Assembly: GCF_000744945.1 (NCBI RefSeq)
Contig: NZ_JQMX01000001.1
Span: 62,001 to 126,000 of the forward strand
Source of the DNA: Carnobacterium maltaromaticum DSM 20342
Lineage (GTDB): Bacteria > Bacillota > Bacilli > Lactobacillales > Carnobacteriaceae
Reading direction: 5' to 3'
DNA: 64,000 nucleotides
Position numbers and translations under genes: made by a program. A model generated the notes under the pieces. The model saw only the letters and a list, made by a program, of their open reading frames with translations, did not search any database and was not told where the DNA came from. The first letter of the stretch is position 1, and each line of letters begins with the position of its first letter. Shown piece by piece: positions 45,415 to 54,211 of this stretch.

Positions 45415-45585
45415 TATCATGGTTCTTGTTGCTTTAGCAACTTAGAACCATGATACACATCCATCGAAGATGGACTGTGATCCATGAATGTTGGTTTACA
45501 GAGGTTCTTGCTGCTGTATCATGGTTCTTGTTACTTTAGCAACTTAGAAACATGATACACATCCATCAAAGATGGACTGTGATCC
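45415..45585. repeat. Two tandem copies of a two-hairpin repeat (copies A and B)
   Basis: Units at 45415-45484 and 45517-45585 share TATCATGGTTCTTGTTRC, TTTAGCAACTTAGAA and CATGATACACATCCATC. Each folds into TATCATG...CATGATA with inner GTTGC/GCAAC, followed by CATCCATC/GATGG pairing. Two further copies lie at 63.0 kb. The linker ATGTTGGTTTACAGAGGTTCTTG is also shared. The remaining 45586-45686 has no gene. Confidence 0.85.
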
Positions 45586-45686
45586 TTTTATAGAAACAAA
45601 CTATACATCGATCAGAAAAGGGACGAAGTAATCCGAAAATTTTGTTTTTCATTTGATAAATATCACTACTTAGTGAAACAAAGTAG

Positions 45687-45735
45687 TTGACTTTCAAGGT
45701 ACTTAGTAATACTATATAGACGTACTAAGTAATAC
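45687..45735 (+). promoter_or_regulatory. padR promoter with repeated operator-like motif
   Basis: TTGACT (45687-45692) and TACTAT (45710-45715), spacing 17. GTACTTAGTAATAC (45699-45712) and GTACTAAGTAATAC (45722-45735) flank the -10, 23 bases apart. They are likely PadR binding sites for self-repression. Confidence 0.65.
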
Positions 45736-45756
45736 AGAGTAGGTGGTGGAAAAAAT

Positions 45757-46089
45757 ATGGATAAATTAACAGAGATGCTAAAAGGTATTTTAGAAGGATT
45801 GGTATTGGAAATTATTAGCCATAAAGAAACATACGGGTACGAAATTACAAAGACATTAAATGAACTAGGGTTTACTGATATTGTCGAAGGAACAGTTTAT
45901 ACTATTTTACTTCGTATTGAAAAAATGGGCTTTGTGACAGTAGAGAAAAAGCCATCAGAAAAAGGACCTGCTCGAAAATTCTATTCCTTGAATGAAAAAG
46001 GCCAGGAAGAGCTAGCAAGTTTTTGGCAACGTTGGGCTTTTATTTCAGAAAAAATGTCATCAATTAAAGAATACTTGGGAGGGAATTAA
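45757..46089 (+). CDS. PadR-family transcriptional regulator
   Basis: 110 residues with a PadR winged helix (LVLEIISHKETYGYEITKTL ... IVEGTVYTILLRIEKMGFVT) and a short C-terminal helix for dimerisation. Ribosome site TAGGTGGTGG. Followed after one base by a DUF1048 gene, the standard PadR-DUF1048-ABC transporter arrangement for drug or peptide efflux control; here the transporter has decayed. Confidence 0.9.
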   Translation: MDKLTEMLKGILEGLVLEIISHKETYGYEITKTLNELGFTDIVEGTVYTILLRIEKMGFVTVEKKPSEKGPARKFYSLNEKGQEELASFWQRWAFISEKMSSIKEYLGGN

Positions 46090-46090
46090 G

Positions 46091-46453
46091 ATGAAACTAT
46101 ATAAATTATTTGGAGTTACTGAAAATTGGCGTGAAGAAAAGAAAGAATATAAAGCTTACCTTAAACGTGTGGATGCAATGCCTGATGATTATAAATTTGT
46201 TTTTAAGGAAATTCAAGATTATATGTGGACCTTTTCCGATTTTACAGGCCAAAAAATATTGGAGGCTCTTAGCGATTTATTAGATATGTTTGAAGAAGGT
46301 GCAGCCAATAATGTCGATGTCTTTACTTTAACGGGGGACGATGTTGGTGAATTTGCTGATGGAATCGTTAGAGAAGTTGCTAGTACTTGGATTGAAGATC
46401 GTAAAAGCAAAATGAATAAGAAAATTAAAAAGTTTAGAGAGAAACAAAAATAA
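46091..46453 (+). CDS. DUF1048 protein
   Basis: 120 residues, helical and soluble: WREEKKEYKAYLKRVDAMPD and a long helical core with GQKILEALSDLLDMFEEGA, basic tail KKIKKFREKQK. Members are usually encoded between PadR and an ABC transporter and are of unknown mechanism. Its stop overlaps the ATG of the ABC ATPase remnant (TAATG), as it would in the intact operon. Confidence 0.85.
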   Translation: MKLYKLFGVTENWREEKKEYKAYLKRVDAMPDDYKFVFKEIQDYMWTFSDFTGQKILEALSDLLDMFEEGAANNVDVFTLTGDDVGEFADGIVREVASTWIEDRKSKMNKKIKKFREKQK

Positions 46454-46612
46454 TGCATCCAATTATTGAAGTTAAAAACTTGAATAAAAGCTATGGCAAG
46501 TAAGCTGTATTGATGGATTTGAGTTTCACTGTTATACAAAGTAGAAGATCTGATTTCTGCAACAGATCAATTTGCAGCACTATTGACTTATCAAAGTTAT
46601 TTTGAAAAATAA
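46453..46612 (+). pseudogene. ABC transporter ATPase remnant with internal deletion
   Basis: ATG 46453 begins MHPIIEVKNLNKSYGK, a typical ABC ATPase start, then a stop at 46501-46503. The same frame continues AVLMDLSFTV. After about 46535 the sequence switches to another frame (VEDLISATDQFAALLTYQSY) ending at 46612, possibly the tail of the lost ATPase or permease. Walker A, signature and Walker B are all missing. A large deletion has removed most of the transporter. Confidence 0.75.
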
Positions 46613-46672
46613 CTTTGATAGGTTGTATCCATAAGAAGCTAAAAAATCACACTAATTGGTTGTGATTTTTTT
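46588..46672 (+). terminator. Two successive hairpins after the ABC remnant
   Basis: TATCAAAGTTATTTT / AAAATAACTTTGATA (46589-46620), then AAAAAATCACA / TGTGATTTTTT (46641-46672), the second with a T run. Confidence 0.75.
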
Positions 46673-46808
46673 AGTACATAAAGTTTAAAAACTAGCAATA
46701 TTTCAAGAAGCAAAAGAATTTAGGTCATTTAGTTCTGGTAGAGTTTGATTTAATTGTTGTTAAAGAGCCTGTCAGTGGAAAAGCGAGGAGTAGAAAAAGT
46801 TTTGTAAA

Positions 46809-46848
46809 CAAACTAAAAAACGCCAATGATTTGGCGCTTTTTAGTTTG
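46809..46848. terminator. Bidirectional terminator
   Basis: AAACTAAAAAACGCCAA / TTGGCGCTTTTTAGTTT lies just after the stop of the minus-strand DeoR gene; near-perfect arms with A and T tracts on both sides. Confidence 0.85.
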
Positions 46849-46861
46849 AAGAACAAATGGA

Positions 46862-47614
46862 TTAGTCATATAAAAAAGTCACACCATGTTCTTTTCCGTA
46901 CGTCATATAATGTTCGTTTGGTTCTTCATTAGTAATAATCATTGGAATTGTTTTTAAATCACAATAGGTGGTTAAGGCGTAACGATCAAATTTACTGTCG
47001 TCGACCAGTAGAAAAACTTCTGAGCTACGTTCAACGACTGTCGTTTTGATGCTGCTTTCAGAAGGTGAGGAGTTTGTTACTCCATTTGAAATAGAAATTC
47101 CAGTTGCCGCCATAAAAGCTTTGTTAATGTTATAACTTTTTAATAGCTCAAGACTTTTAAACCCCGCAAAGGAATTTGTTTTGCGTTCCAACATCCCACC
47201 AGTCGAAAAAACAGTTAGATTTTCATAAGCCAAGCACTCGACAATAATTGTGATATTATTGGTGACAATGGTTAAATCTAAGTGTTTAATAAAAGGAATT
47301 AGTTCAGAAGTTGTTGTTCCAGAGTCTAAAAAAATAACATCGCCATTTTTGATGAAAGTTGCAGCTAATTCAGCAATCTTTTGTTTTTTTGACTGGTTTT
47401 TATCTGCTCTTTCAGTGTATGGAATTAGTTCAGAATGGATGGTTGAAACACCTCCATAAACTTTTTTTAGTTCTTCATTCCGCACTAAGTACTGTACATC
47501 TCGGCGGATTGTATTTTTAGAAACTTGAAATTCTTCCATAAGTTTATCTAAAGAGACGGTTTGGTGAGCATTGACATACTCTTTAATTTTTTGGATACGT
47601 TGTGATTTTAACAT
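46862..47614 (-). CDS. DeoR/GlpR-family transcriptional regulator
   Basis: 250 residues: N-terminal HTH (VSLDKLMEEFQVSKNTIRRD, KVYGGVSTI) and a DeoR sensor domain (VIFLDSGTTTSELIPFIKHL, TNNITIIVECLAYE, FMAATGIS). Reads away from the phosphonate-type transporter and shares a 389-base intergenic region with it, so it may regulate that locus. Clearly different in sequence from the DeoR protein at 43202. Confidence 0.9.
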   Translation of the reverse strand: MLKSQRIQKIKEYVNAHQTVSLDKLMEEFQVSKNTIRRDVQYLVRNEELKKVYGGVSTIHSELIPYTERADKNQSKKQKIAELAATFIKNGDVIFLDSGTTTSELIPFIKHLDLTIVTNNITIIVECLAYENLTVFSTGGMLERKTNSFAGFKSLELLKSYNINKAFMAATGISISNGVTNSSPSESSIKTTVVERSSEVFLLVDDSKFDRYALTTYCDLKTIPMIITNEEPNEHYMTYGKEHGVTFLYD

Positions 47615-48003
47615 GGCAGATTCTCCTATAGTCAGTCTAGTTGAATCAATTATAGCAATAAATCATTAAAACTTCATTATTTTAGCTGTTAAGTGAAAGG
47701 TTTTAATGCAGTATTAAAAATAACTACCGAGATTTATCGTGGTAGCAAAGTAAGTGAAAATTCAAAAGTTAGTCTACCTCTAAAGATTCAGAATTATCTA
47801 AATTTACATCCTTAAATGCCATTTTAAATCTACCTAACTTGATAGAATCAAGGTTTTACGTAAAACGTTTTAGCAAATGTCAGAAATAATTAAAAATGTA
47901 CTGATTGATGGCGGAGAATTTGTTATAATGATTTTGAGTTTATCTTGCTGATAGGCAGAAAATTCATATTAATAATTATTATATAGATGGGGGACCAAGC
48001 AGA
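47615..48003 (+). promoter_or_regulatory. Divergent intergenic region with nested palindromes
   Basis: TTTTACGTAAAA (47854-47865) overlaps AAAACGTTTT (47862-47871), a good candidate operator. TATAAT at 47924-47929 is a likely -10 for phnC with a weak -35. No binding-protein gene or riboswitch fold was recognised. Confidence 0.5.
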
Positions 48004-48801
48004 ATGGCAGCTACTGCAGAACAAAAGACATCAATCATTTCTTTTAAGAATGTGAGTAAGGTATATCCTAATGGTGTTCAAGGTTTGAAAGATTTAAATA
48101 TTGAGATAGAAAAAGGTGAATTTGTAATTGTTGTTGGTCTTTCTGGTGCTGGAAAAAGTACGATGTTACGAGCAATAAATCGATTGCATGAAATCACTTC
48201 TGGAGATATTGAAATTGATGGACAATCAATCACTCGCGCTAAAGGAAAGAATTTGCGCTTAATCCGTCGCGATATTGGAATGATTTTTCAGAGCTTTAAT
48301 CTTGTAAAACGTTCAAGTGTTTTACGAAATGTTTTAACTGGTCGAGTGGCGTATCATTCAACACTTAGTACTATGTTTGGTCTTTTCCCTAAGGAAGATA
48401 AACAATTAGCCTATGAAGCTTTACAACGGGTTAATTTGGCAGAAAAAGTCTATACCAGAGCAGATGAATTATCTGGCGGACAACAGCAACGTGTTTCAAT
48501 TGCTAGAGCACTAACACAAGAGCCGAAGATTATTTTAGCGGATGAGCCTGTTGCTTCTTTGGATCCTTTAACAACAGAAAAGGTGATGGACGATTTAAGT
48601 CGTATCAACCAAGAATTAGGTATTACAATTGTAGTTAACTTGCATTCGGTTGAATTAGCACGCCAATATGGTTCAAGAATTATTGGGTTACGTGATGGTC
48701 AAGTTGTCTTTGATGGCTCCGTTGCTGAGGCGACAGATGAAACCTTACGCGGGATATATGGCGAGAAAATACTTGAGGCAAATGAGGAGGCTGTTGTATG
48801 A
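48004..48801 (+). CDS. phnC: Phosphonate-type ABC transporter ATPase
   Basis: 265 residues with Walker [11 protein letters not shown]-loop IFQSFNLV, signature [15 protein letters not shown], Walker [14 protein letters not shown] and switch His in NLHSVELA. Closest in layout to PhnC. It overlaps the first permease gene by four bases. No phnD binding protein precedes it, which is unusual. Imported substrate could be phosphonate, phosphite or a phosphorylated organic compound; the phosphatase downstream suggests nucleotide-like phosphate esters. Confidence 0.9.
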   Translation: MAATAEQKTSIISFKNVSKVYPNGVQGLKDLNIEIEKGEFVIVVGLSGAGKSTMLRAINRLHEITSGDIEIDGQSITRAKGKNLRLIRRDIGMIFQSFNLVKRSSVLRNVLTGRVAYHSTLSTMFGLFPKEDKQLAYEALQRVNLAEKVYTRADELSGGQQQRVSIARALTQEPKIILADEPVASLDPLTTEKVMDDLSRINQELGITIVVNLHSVELARQYGSRIIGLRDGQVVFDGSVAEATDETLRGIYGEKILEANEEAVV

Positions 48802-49586
48802 ACACAGAATCCAACTTATTGCCAAAAGGAAAAAGTAAGCTAAAAAACTTAATTTGGTTAGGCTTATTTCTAGTTGCTTTTATCTATAGTGCAAATTTGT
48901 CTGGCGTTGATATGTCCAAGCTTTTTACCAATGGAAACCAAATGACAGTTATTTTGAAAAAAATGGCTAGTCCTGACTGGAGCTATGTTGAGGTTGTGAT
49001 TGAACCCTTACTAGAAACCATTCGTATGGCTATTTTAGGAACAACTTTTGGTGCAATTGTCGCATTACCGTTTTCATTATTAGCCGCACGTACGATTGTA
49101 AAAAATAAATTTATCAATGGTATTTTGCGTTTTATCTTAAATATTATTCGTACAATTCCTGATTTAATGTTAGCCGCTGTCTTTGTGGCAATTGTTGGAA
49201 TTGGACCTGTAGCCGGTATTATTACCTTGTCAATTTTCTCATTTGGGATGATTTCAAAACTTTTTTACGAAGCAATTGAAACCATTGACGAAGGACCTGT
49301 TGAAGCTTTAACAGCCTCTGGCGCTAATAAAATGCAAATTATTCGCTATGCTATTTTTCCACAAGTAAGTAGTCATTTTTTTAGTTATTTATTGTATGCA
49401 TTTGAAATTAATGTCCGAGCTTCAACCGTATTAGGTTATATTGGAGCAGGTGGGATTGGAATTTATTTACAACGTTCATTAAGTCAATTCAGATATGATC
49501 GAACTGCGATTATTGTCTTAGTTATTTTTGCGGTGGTATTAGTAATCGATACTATCAGTAACAAGTTAAGGGAGAGATTACTATAA
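48798..49586 (+). CDS. phnE: Phosphonate-type ABC transporter permease 1
   Basis: 262 residues, about six membrane helices, with the EAA loop [20 protein letters not shown] that docks to the ATPase, and [12 protein letters not shown] near the end as in PhnE. Overlaps phnC at its start and permease 2 at its end (TAATG). It forms a heterodimeric channel with the next gene product. Confidence 0.9.
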   Translation: MNTESNLLPKGKSKLKNLIWLGLFLVAFIYSANLSGVDMSKLFTNGNQMTVILKKMASPDWSYVEVVIEPLLETIRMAILGTTFGAIVALPFSLLAARTIVKNKFINGILRFILNIIRTIPDLMLAAVFVAIVGIGPVAGIITLSIFSFGMISKLFYEAIETIDEGPVEALTASGANKMQIIRYAIFPQVSSHFFSYLLYAFEINVRASTVLGYIGAGGIGIYLQRSLSQFRYDRTAIIVLVIFAVVLVIDTISNKLRERLL

Positions 49587-50374
49587 TGTTGCCAACTCAA
49601 CCAAAGAAAAATAGATACAAAACAGCCGCATTGATCATTATGATTGCACTTATTTATTTCTGGGCATTCACTGGAACGTCTTTTGATGGGATTAAAGATT
49701 CTGCTGGAACGGTAACGAAATCGATTCTAGATGGTCTGTTTCATCCTGATTGGGCATATGTTTATACGGGTGATGGAGAAGATTTAATTAGTATGTTAAT
49801 TCAAACTATTGCCATTGCTTTTTTAGGAACCTTTATTTCGGCAATCCTAAGCTTACCTTTTGCTTTTTGGGCAGCACGGAACAAAAAAAGCAACCGAGTT
49901 ATTTCAACTAGTGGGAAATTCGTTTTAACTGCAATTCGAACATTTCCAGAAATTGTTCTAGCTATTATGTTTATCAAAACAGTTGGACCGGGCTCATTTG
50001 CAGGGGTTTTAGCTGTCAGTATTCATTCTATCGGGATGCTAGCAAAACTGTACAGCGAAGCAATTGAGAACATGGATCAAGGTCCTGGTGAATCAGTGAC
50101 TAGTGCTGGCGGAAGCAAAGTCAATGTGCTATTTTTTGCTACATTGCCTCAGTTAGTTCCTGAATTTATTTCTTATACTCTATACCGCTTTGAATTGGCT
50201 GTTCGTTCAGCTTCTATTCTTGGGATTGTTGGAGCTGGAGGAATCGGAACACCGATGATTTTTGCTATTGATGCGCGTTCATGGGATCGTGTGGGGATTA
50301 TCTTAATTGGAATTATTGTAATGGTTACCTGTATCGATTTGATTTCAGGAGCTTTACGGAAAAAATTAGTTTAA
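49586..50374 (+). CDS. phnE: Phosphonate-type ABC transporter permease 2
   Basis: 262 residues, paralogous to the preceding permease. EAA loop EAIENMDQGPGESVTSAGGS and GIVGAGGIGTPM near the C-terminus are intact, as are six predicted helices. A terminator hairpin lies between it and the phosphatase gene, which has its own ribosome site, so read-through may be partial. Confidence 0.9.
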   Translation: MLPTQPKKNRYKTAALIIMIALIYFWAFTGTSFDGIKDSAGTVTKSILDGLFHPDWAYVYTGDGEDLISMLIQTIAIAFLGTFISAILSLPFAFWAARNKKSNRVISTSGKFVLTAIRTFPEIVLAIMFIKTVGPGSFAGVLAVSIHSIGMLAKLYSEAIENMDQGPGESVTSAGGSKVNVLFFATLPQLVPEFISYTLYRFELAVRSASILGIVGAGGIGTPMIFAIDARSWDRVGIILIGIIVMVTCIDLISGALRKKLV

Positions 50375-50376
50375 AA

Positions 50377-50412
50377 AAGAGGTTGAGAACTAGTGTCTCA
50401 GCCTCTCTTTTC
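50377..50412 (+). terminator. Terminator or attenuator between phnE and the phosphatase
   Basis: AAAGAGGTTGAGA / TCTCAGCCTCTCTTTT hairpin. Confidence 0.75.
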
Positions 50413-50439
50413 TAAATAAATTTGGAGGAGTAAATAAAA

Positions 50440-52002
50440 ATGGAATTAACAATTTTAGCAACAAGCGATTTGCATGGCTATATTCTACCGAGTAATTTTG
50501 GCAGTCGTCAGCAAGATTTACCTTTTGGCGTTGCCAAGGTAGCGACGATTTTAAAAGAGGAACAAAAAAAAGCCCAAGGACCAGTTATTTTAATTGAAAA
50601 TGGCGATTTTATCCAAGGTTCACCGTTAAGTTATTATATTGCTAAAAGACGTAAAACAGAAGATCCAACTGATTTGATGGCGACACTAAATACAATTGGT
50701 TACGATGTCGGTTTGTTAGGAAATCATGAGTTTAATTATGGAACCGATTATTTAAAAAAAGCAATCCAAGCTGTGAATTATCCTGTTATTTGTGCCAATA
50801 TACTCAATGAGGCAGGAAAGCCTGCATTTGGCAATGCCTATGAAATTATTGAAAAAGAGGGCGTTAAAATAGCTATTCTTGGTTTGACAACTCAATACAT
50901 TCCAAATTGGGAACACCCTGATCATATTAAAGGCTTAACCTTTAAAAGTATTGTTGAAACAGCAAAAGAATATGTGCCTAAGTTACGCCAGCTAGCTGAT
51001 GTAGTGATTGTTAGTTACCATGGTGGGTTTGAAAAAGATTTAGAAACAGGAAAACCAACAGAAGTACTAACCGGTGAAAATGAAGCCTATCAATTATTGA
51101 TGGAAGTTTCTGGAATTGATGCATTAATTACTGGACATCAACACCGCGTAATTGCGACACAAATTAATGGTGTACCTGTAATTCAACCTGGCTTTCGTGG
51201 AGAATATGTGGGAGAAATCAAATTAGATTTAGAAAAAAACGCCACTGGTTTTAAAGTCAAGACCGGAGAAGCTAGCCTGGTTGCAACAGGTGAGGCTTTG
51301 CCAGATGAAACCATTATGAAGCAAATTGCTTCAATTTCTGAGGAAGTTGAAGATTGGTTGGATCAACCATTAGGAAAAGTTTCAGGAGATATGACAATTA
51401 AAGATTCTAATCAAGCGAGAATGGTTGAGCATCCATATGTCGAATTTATTCAGAAAGTGCAAATGGCAGCTACTGGAACGGATATTTCAGGAACCGCCTT
51501 GTTTAATAATGAAGGAAAAGGATTTGGAGAAATCATTACAATGCGAGATGTAGTTACAAATTACATTTATCCGAATACATTAGCTGTTTTAAATGTATCT
51601 GGTGCTGATTTAAAAGCCGCTTTAGAGCGATCTGCTGCCTTTTTCCAAATAGAAAAGGATGGATCAATAGGGATTAATCCAGAATTCATTAATCCTAAGC
51701 CGCAGTACTATAACTATGATATGTATGAAGGCGTTGATTATACGATTAACGTAAAAAATCCAATTGGTCAACGTATTGAAAAATTAATGTATCATGGTCA
51801 GCCAGTACGACCAACAGATAGTCTTGAAGTTACCGCTAATCAATATCGAGCAGTAGGTGGTGGAGACTACGGTATGTATGATGCAAGTAAGATTATTCGT
51901 GAAGTCCAAACCGATATGACAGAATTAATTGCCGATTATTTAGTTGAGCATCCCGTCATTGAAGCAACAACTAACCAAAACTTTCATGTGATTATTGATT
52001 AA
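50440..52002 (+). CDS. Metallophosphatase/5'-nucleotidase (UshA-like), cytoplasmic form
   Basis: 520 residues. N-terminal calcineurin-like domain with metal motifs ATSDLHGY, IENGDFIQG, LLGNHEFNYG, VSYHGGFE and TGHQHRV; C-terminal 5'-nucleotidase domain (SGADLKAALERSA, NQYRAVGGGDYG). Unlike most UshA proteins it has no signal peptide or wall anchor, so it should act inside the cell. With the upstream importer it may release phosphate from an imported phosphorylated compound. Confidence 0.9.
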   Translation: MELTILATSDLHGYILPSNFGSRQQDLPFGVAKVATILKEEQKKAQGPVILIENGDFIQGSPLSYYIAKRRKTEDPTDLMATLNTIGYDVGLLGNHEFNYGTDYLKKAIQAVNYPVICANILNEAGKPAFGNAYEIIEKEGVKIAILGLTTQYIPNWEHPDHIKGLTFKSIVETAKEYVPKLRQLADVVIVSYHGGFEKDLETGKPTEVLTGENEAYQLLMEVSGIDALITGHQHRVIATQINGVPVIQPGFRGEYVGEIKLDLEKNATGFKVKTGEASLVATGEALPDETIMKQIASISEEVEDWLDQPLGKVSGDMTIKDSNQARMVEHPYVEFIQKVQMAATGTDISGTALFNNEGKGFGEIITMRDVVTNYIYPNTLAVLNVSGADLKAALERSAAFFQIEKDGSIGINPEFINPKPQYYNYDMYEGVDYTINVKNPIGQRIEKLMYHGQPVRPTDSLEVTANQYRAVGGGDYGMYDASKIIREVQTDMTELIADYLVEHPVIEATTNQNFHVIID

Positions 52003-52003
52003 T

Positions 52004-52042
52004 AGAAAAGAGCCACGCTGATTTTTCAGTTTGGCTCTTTTC
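52004..52042. terminator. Bidirectional terminator between convergent genes
   Basis: AGAAAAGAGCCA / TTGGCTCTTTTCT arms around a T-rich loop. Confidence 0.8.
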
Positions 52043-52085
52043 TTGTTGTTATAGCATCATAAACTATTGGTTTGTTGAGGTTCTT

Positions 52086-53054
52086 TTATTTAGTTGGTTG
52101 GATAAAAGGAACTTTTTCAATGACAATACCAACAGATGAAGCATAAAGCCATGGTTTGTTTTCTAAAGATTTAAAGTTTTCGGTCGAACCACTTAAAATA
52201 ATTCCGCTAAATTTAGCTGTCTCAAGAGTTGAGTGTTCTTCAGTAACAGCAACACCATCTTCGTAAAGAGAGTAAGAAACAGCATCATTATTTAATTGAT
52301 AACCCATCTGTTTATTAGCCTTATTCAATTGTTTAATGAAGTGGTTATAGTCACTTTTTGTTAAAGAACCATTTTTTTCATTAGCGTTAATCCCTAGATA
52401 AGAACTTAATACAGTTGTATCGAAATGAGCGTTTGTTCCAATCCAATACCAGTTGATTAATAAGTTTTTTGGAATCATTTTTTGAATTTCTTGATAGGTA
52501 TAAGGTTTATCAAAAGTAATCCCAACTTCAGCTAGATGATTAGGCATGTCTTTTAAAGACTGGGCCTCATTTGAAGCTGGAATCAAAGAGTCTTTTGCAT
52601 GCGGATTGAAGAAAACTGGAATTTTGTTACGAGTTGCTTTATTTCTATAACCAACTATTTGTTGATCATTGGAAATTTCAACAACAGCATCTGTTCCGCT
52701 ATCTGCTGAGTAAGTAATCCAATCATAACTGCCTTGTTTTTGCTCCCAAGGAATTTGATAGCCATTCACATTTTTGTAGCGATTACTAACCAGGGTACCG
52801 CCCAATACATTACTCAAAGAAATGTAACGTGAATCAGAATGGATATTTGGAGAGGCAACATCAGCAACCAATTCAAATTGTTGATCTAATTGGAGGTAAC
52901 TTTTTTTAGCGAAAAATTGTGTTAGCTTATAGCTGCCAAAAACTACAAAAAGTGAGACGATGAACGAAATTAAAATCGTGATTAGCCAGCGCTTTCTCTT
53001 CGTTTTTCGAGCTAAAGTTTTAAATTGTTGATCTAAATTGTCAGTGTTTTCCAT
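52086..53054 (-). CDS. Membrane anti-sigma factor (sigma factor regulator)
   Basis: 322 residues: cytoplasmic N-terminus with basic stretch KRKRWL, one helix (about residues 24-45), and a large outer domain of the anti-sigma C-terminal type (VGITFDKPYTYQEIQKMIPK, INWYWIGTNAHF). It begins immediately after the sigma gene stop with no gap (TAA-ATG). It should hold the sigma factor at the membrane until an envelope signal frees it. Signal unknown. Confidence 0.85.
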   Translation of the reverse strand: MENTDNLDQQFKTLARKTKRKRWLITILISFIVSLFVVFGSYKLTQFFAKKSYLQLDQQFELVADVASPNIHSDSRYISLSNVLGGTLVSNRYKNVNGYQIPWEQKQGSYDWITYSADSGTDAVVEISNDQQIVGYRNKATRNKIPVFFNPHAKDSLIPASNEAQSLKDMPNHLAEVGITFDKPYTYQEIQKMIPKNLLINWYWIGTNAHFDTTVLSSYLGINANEKNGSLTKSDYNHFIKQLNKANKQMGYQLNNDAVSYSLYEDGVAVTEEHSTLETAKFSGIILSGSTENFKSLENKPWLYASSVGIVIEKVPFIQPTK

Positions 53055-53534
53055 TTAATAGCCTTCTTTCTCAAGGATTTGAACTAATTTTTTTCGTGCG
53101 CGAAATAAATCTGATTTTATTTTACTTTCGCTAGCATCTAGAATGCTCATCATTTCTTTAATAGAGAGTTCTTGTTCGTATTTCATAATTAATAAAGAAG
53201 CACTAGAAGGATCTAATTGATTTAAAGCGGTATATAGAAGTTCATTTTGTTCCGGTTGAAGTTGCCAATTAGGCAAAGATAAAAAATTTTCTTCAATAAT
53301 TTCAGAATAACGTTTTTTACGTCGATATAAATCTAAATACTTTCTAATAGCAACGCGGTACATCCAAGCTCTAACCTTATCCACTGGAAGGATAAGTTCG
53401 GTTTCAAGTATTTTTACAAAGACTTCTTGGGCAATATCTTGCGCATCTTCTTTAGTAGAACCCGTTTTAATCAAATAAAAAATCAATTCTTTTGACAGTT
53501 GGATTAACCTATCTTCATACTGATAGATTTTCAC
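53055..53534 (-). CDS. ECF-type sigma-70 family factor
   Basis: 159 residues from GTG 53534 (VKIYQYEDRLIQLS), chosen for GAGGAG 8 bases upstream; earlier in-frame ATGs lie at or before that site. Region 2 (DAQDIAQEVFVKILE, VRAWMYRVAIRKYLDLYRRK) and region 4 (ALNQLDPSSASLLIMKYEQE, SIKEMMSILDASESKIKSDL) are present. Paired with the anti-sigma gene. Its own promoter recognition is unknown. Confidence 0.9.
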   Translation of the reverse strand: MKIYQYEDRLIQLSKELIFYLIKTGSTKEDAQDIAQEVFVKILETELILPVDKVRAWMYRVAIRKYLDLYRRKKRYSEIIEENFLSLPNWQLQPEQNELLYTALNQLDPSSASLLIMKYEQELSIKEMMSILDASESKIKSDLFRARKKLVQILEKEGY

Positions 53535-53690
53535 ATTTTCAACTCCTCTCATAAATAAAACGAACGAATTTAAATTTAGTTGCAAAATTTATATGACTTT
53601 ATTTGTTTTCAGGTGAAATAATGCTTTTCTCAAAAAAAGTTATCTAATTATAAATAATTTAGTTGCCATTTTTATCAAATTGAGTTACTA

Positions 53691-53702
53691 TTGACAAGTC
53701 AA
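53691..53702 (+). promoter_or_regulatory. Palindrome upstream of marR
   Basis: TTGACAAGTCAA contains a possible -35 (TTGACA) inside a near-perfect dyad, and ATGGAC repeats follow at 53705-53710 and 53719-53724. It fits a self-regulating MarR operator. Confidence 0.5.
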
Positions 53703-53750
53703 CGATGGACGAGTCATTTATGGACTAATCAAAAGAAAGGAATGAAGAAG

Positions 53751-54182
53751 GTGAATAATCAAGAAAAACAATCAGAAGAGCTATTTTTTTTATTAAAAAA
53801 TTTAAGCAATCAAATGAACCTTTGTTTTGAGAAAAGAACAGAATGCAGTTTAACTCGTTATGAAATAATGCATATTTTGGCGAAAAAAGAACGAGTTTTA
53901 CAAGGTGACTTACAGAGAGCATTAAAGATTGATCCAGCTGCTGTTACGCGTCATCTAAAGAAACTTGAGGAAGAAAAGTGCATCGTTCGAGAACGTAATT
54001 CTCAAAATAATAGAGAAGTTTATGTTCAAATTACTCCTATTGGATTAACAAGAATGCAAGCCTGCCAATCAAAGACTGTGGACACATTAGAACAAGTATA
54101 CCAAGGTATTACTAACGAGCAAAGAAAAGAATTAACAGGGATAGTAGAGAAAATCTCTCAAAATATCAGTACAATAAATTAA
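53751..54182 (+). CDS. MarR-family transcriptional regulator
   Basis: 143 residues from GTG 53751 (VNNQEKQSEELFFLL), nine bases after AAAGGA; the ATG at 53742 touches that ribosome site. Winged helix: LTRYEIMHILAKKERVLQGD, LQRALKIDPAAVTRHLKKLE, then the wing VRERNSQNNREVYVQITPIG. The nitroreductase gene follows after 29 bases on the same strand and is the likely target. Confidence 0.85.
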   Translation: MNNQEKQSEELFFLLKNLSNQMNLCFEKRTECSLTRYEIMHILAKKERVLQGDLQRALKIDPAAVTRHLKKLEEEKCIVRERNSQNNREVYVQITPIGLTRMQACQSKTVDTLEQVYQGITNEQRKELTGIVEKISQNISTIN

Positions 54183-54211
54183 AAAATTGAGAATAGAAAG
54201 AAGCGAATGAA

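Noticed and set aside
45415..45585. CRISPR-like array
   Set aside because: Only two copies per locus, each with internal dyad structure, and the linker between copies is also conserved between loci; spacers of a CRISPR would differ, and there are no cas genes.
46813..46842. tRNA-like or riboswitch fold near the DeoR gene
   Set aside because: The sequence is a simple terminator hairpin with A and T tracts; no cloverleaf or known riboswitch core was found. No tRNA or rRNA gene was recognised anywhere in the window.
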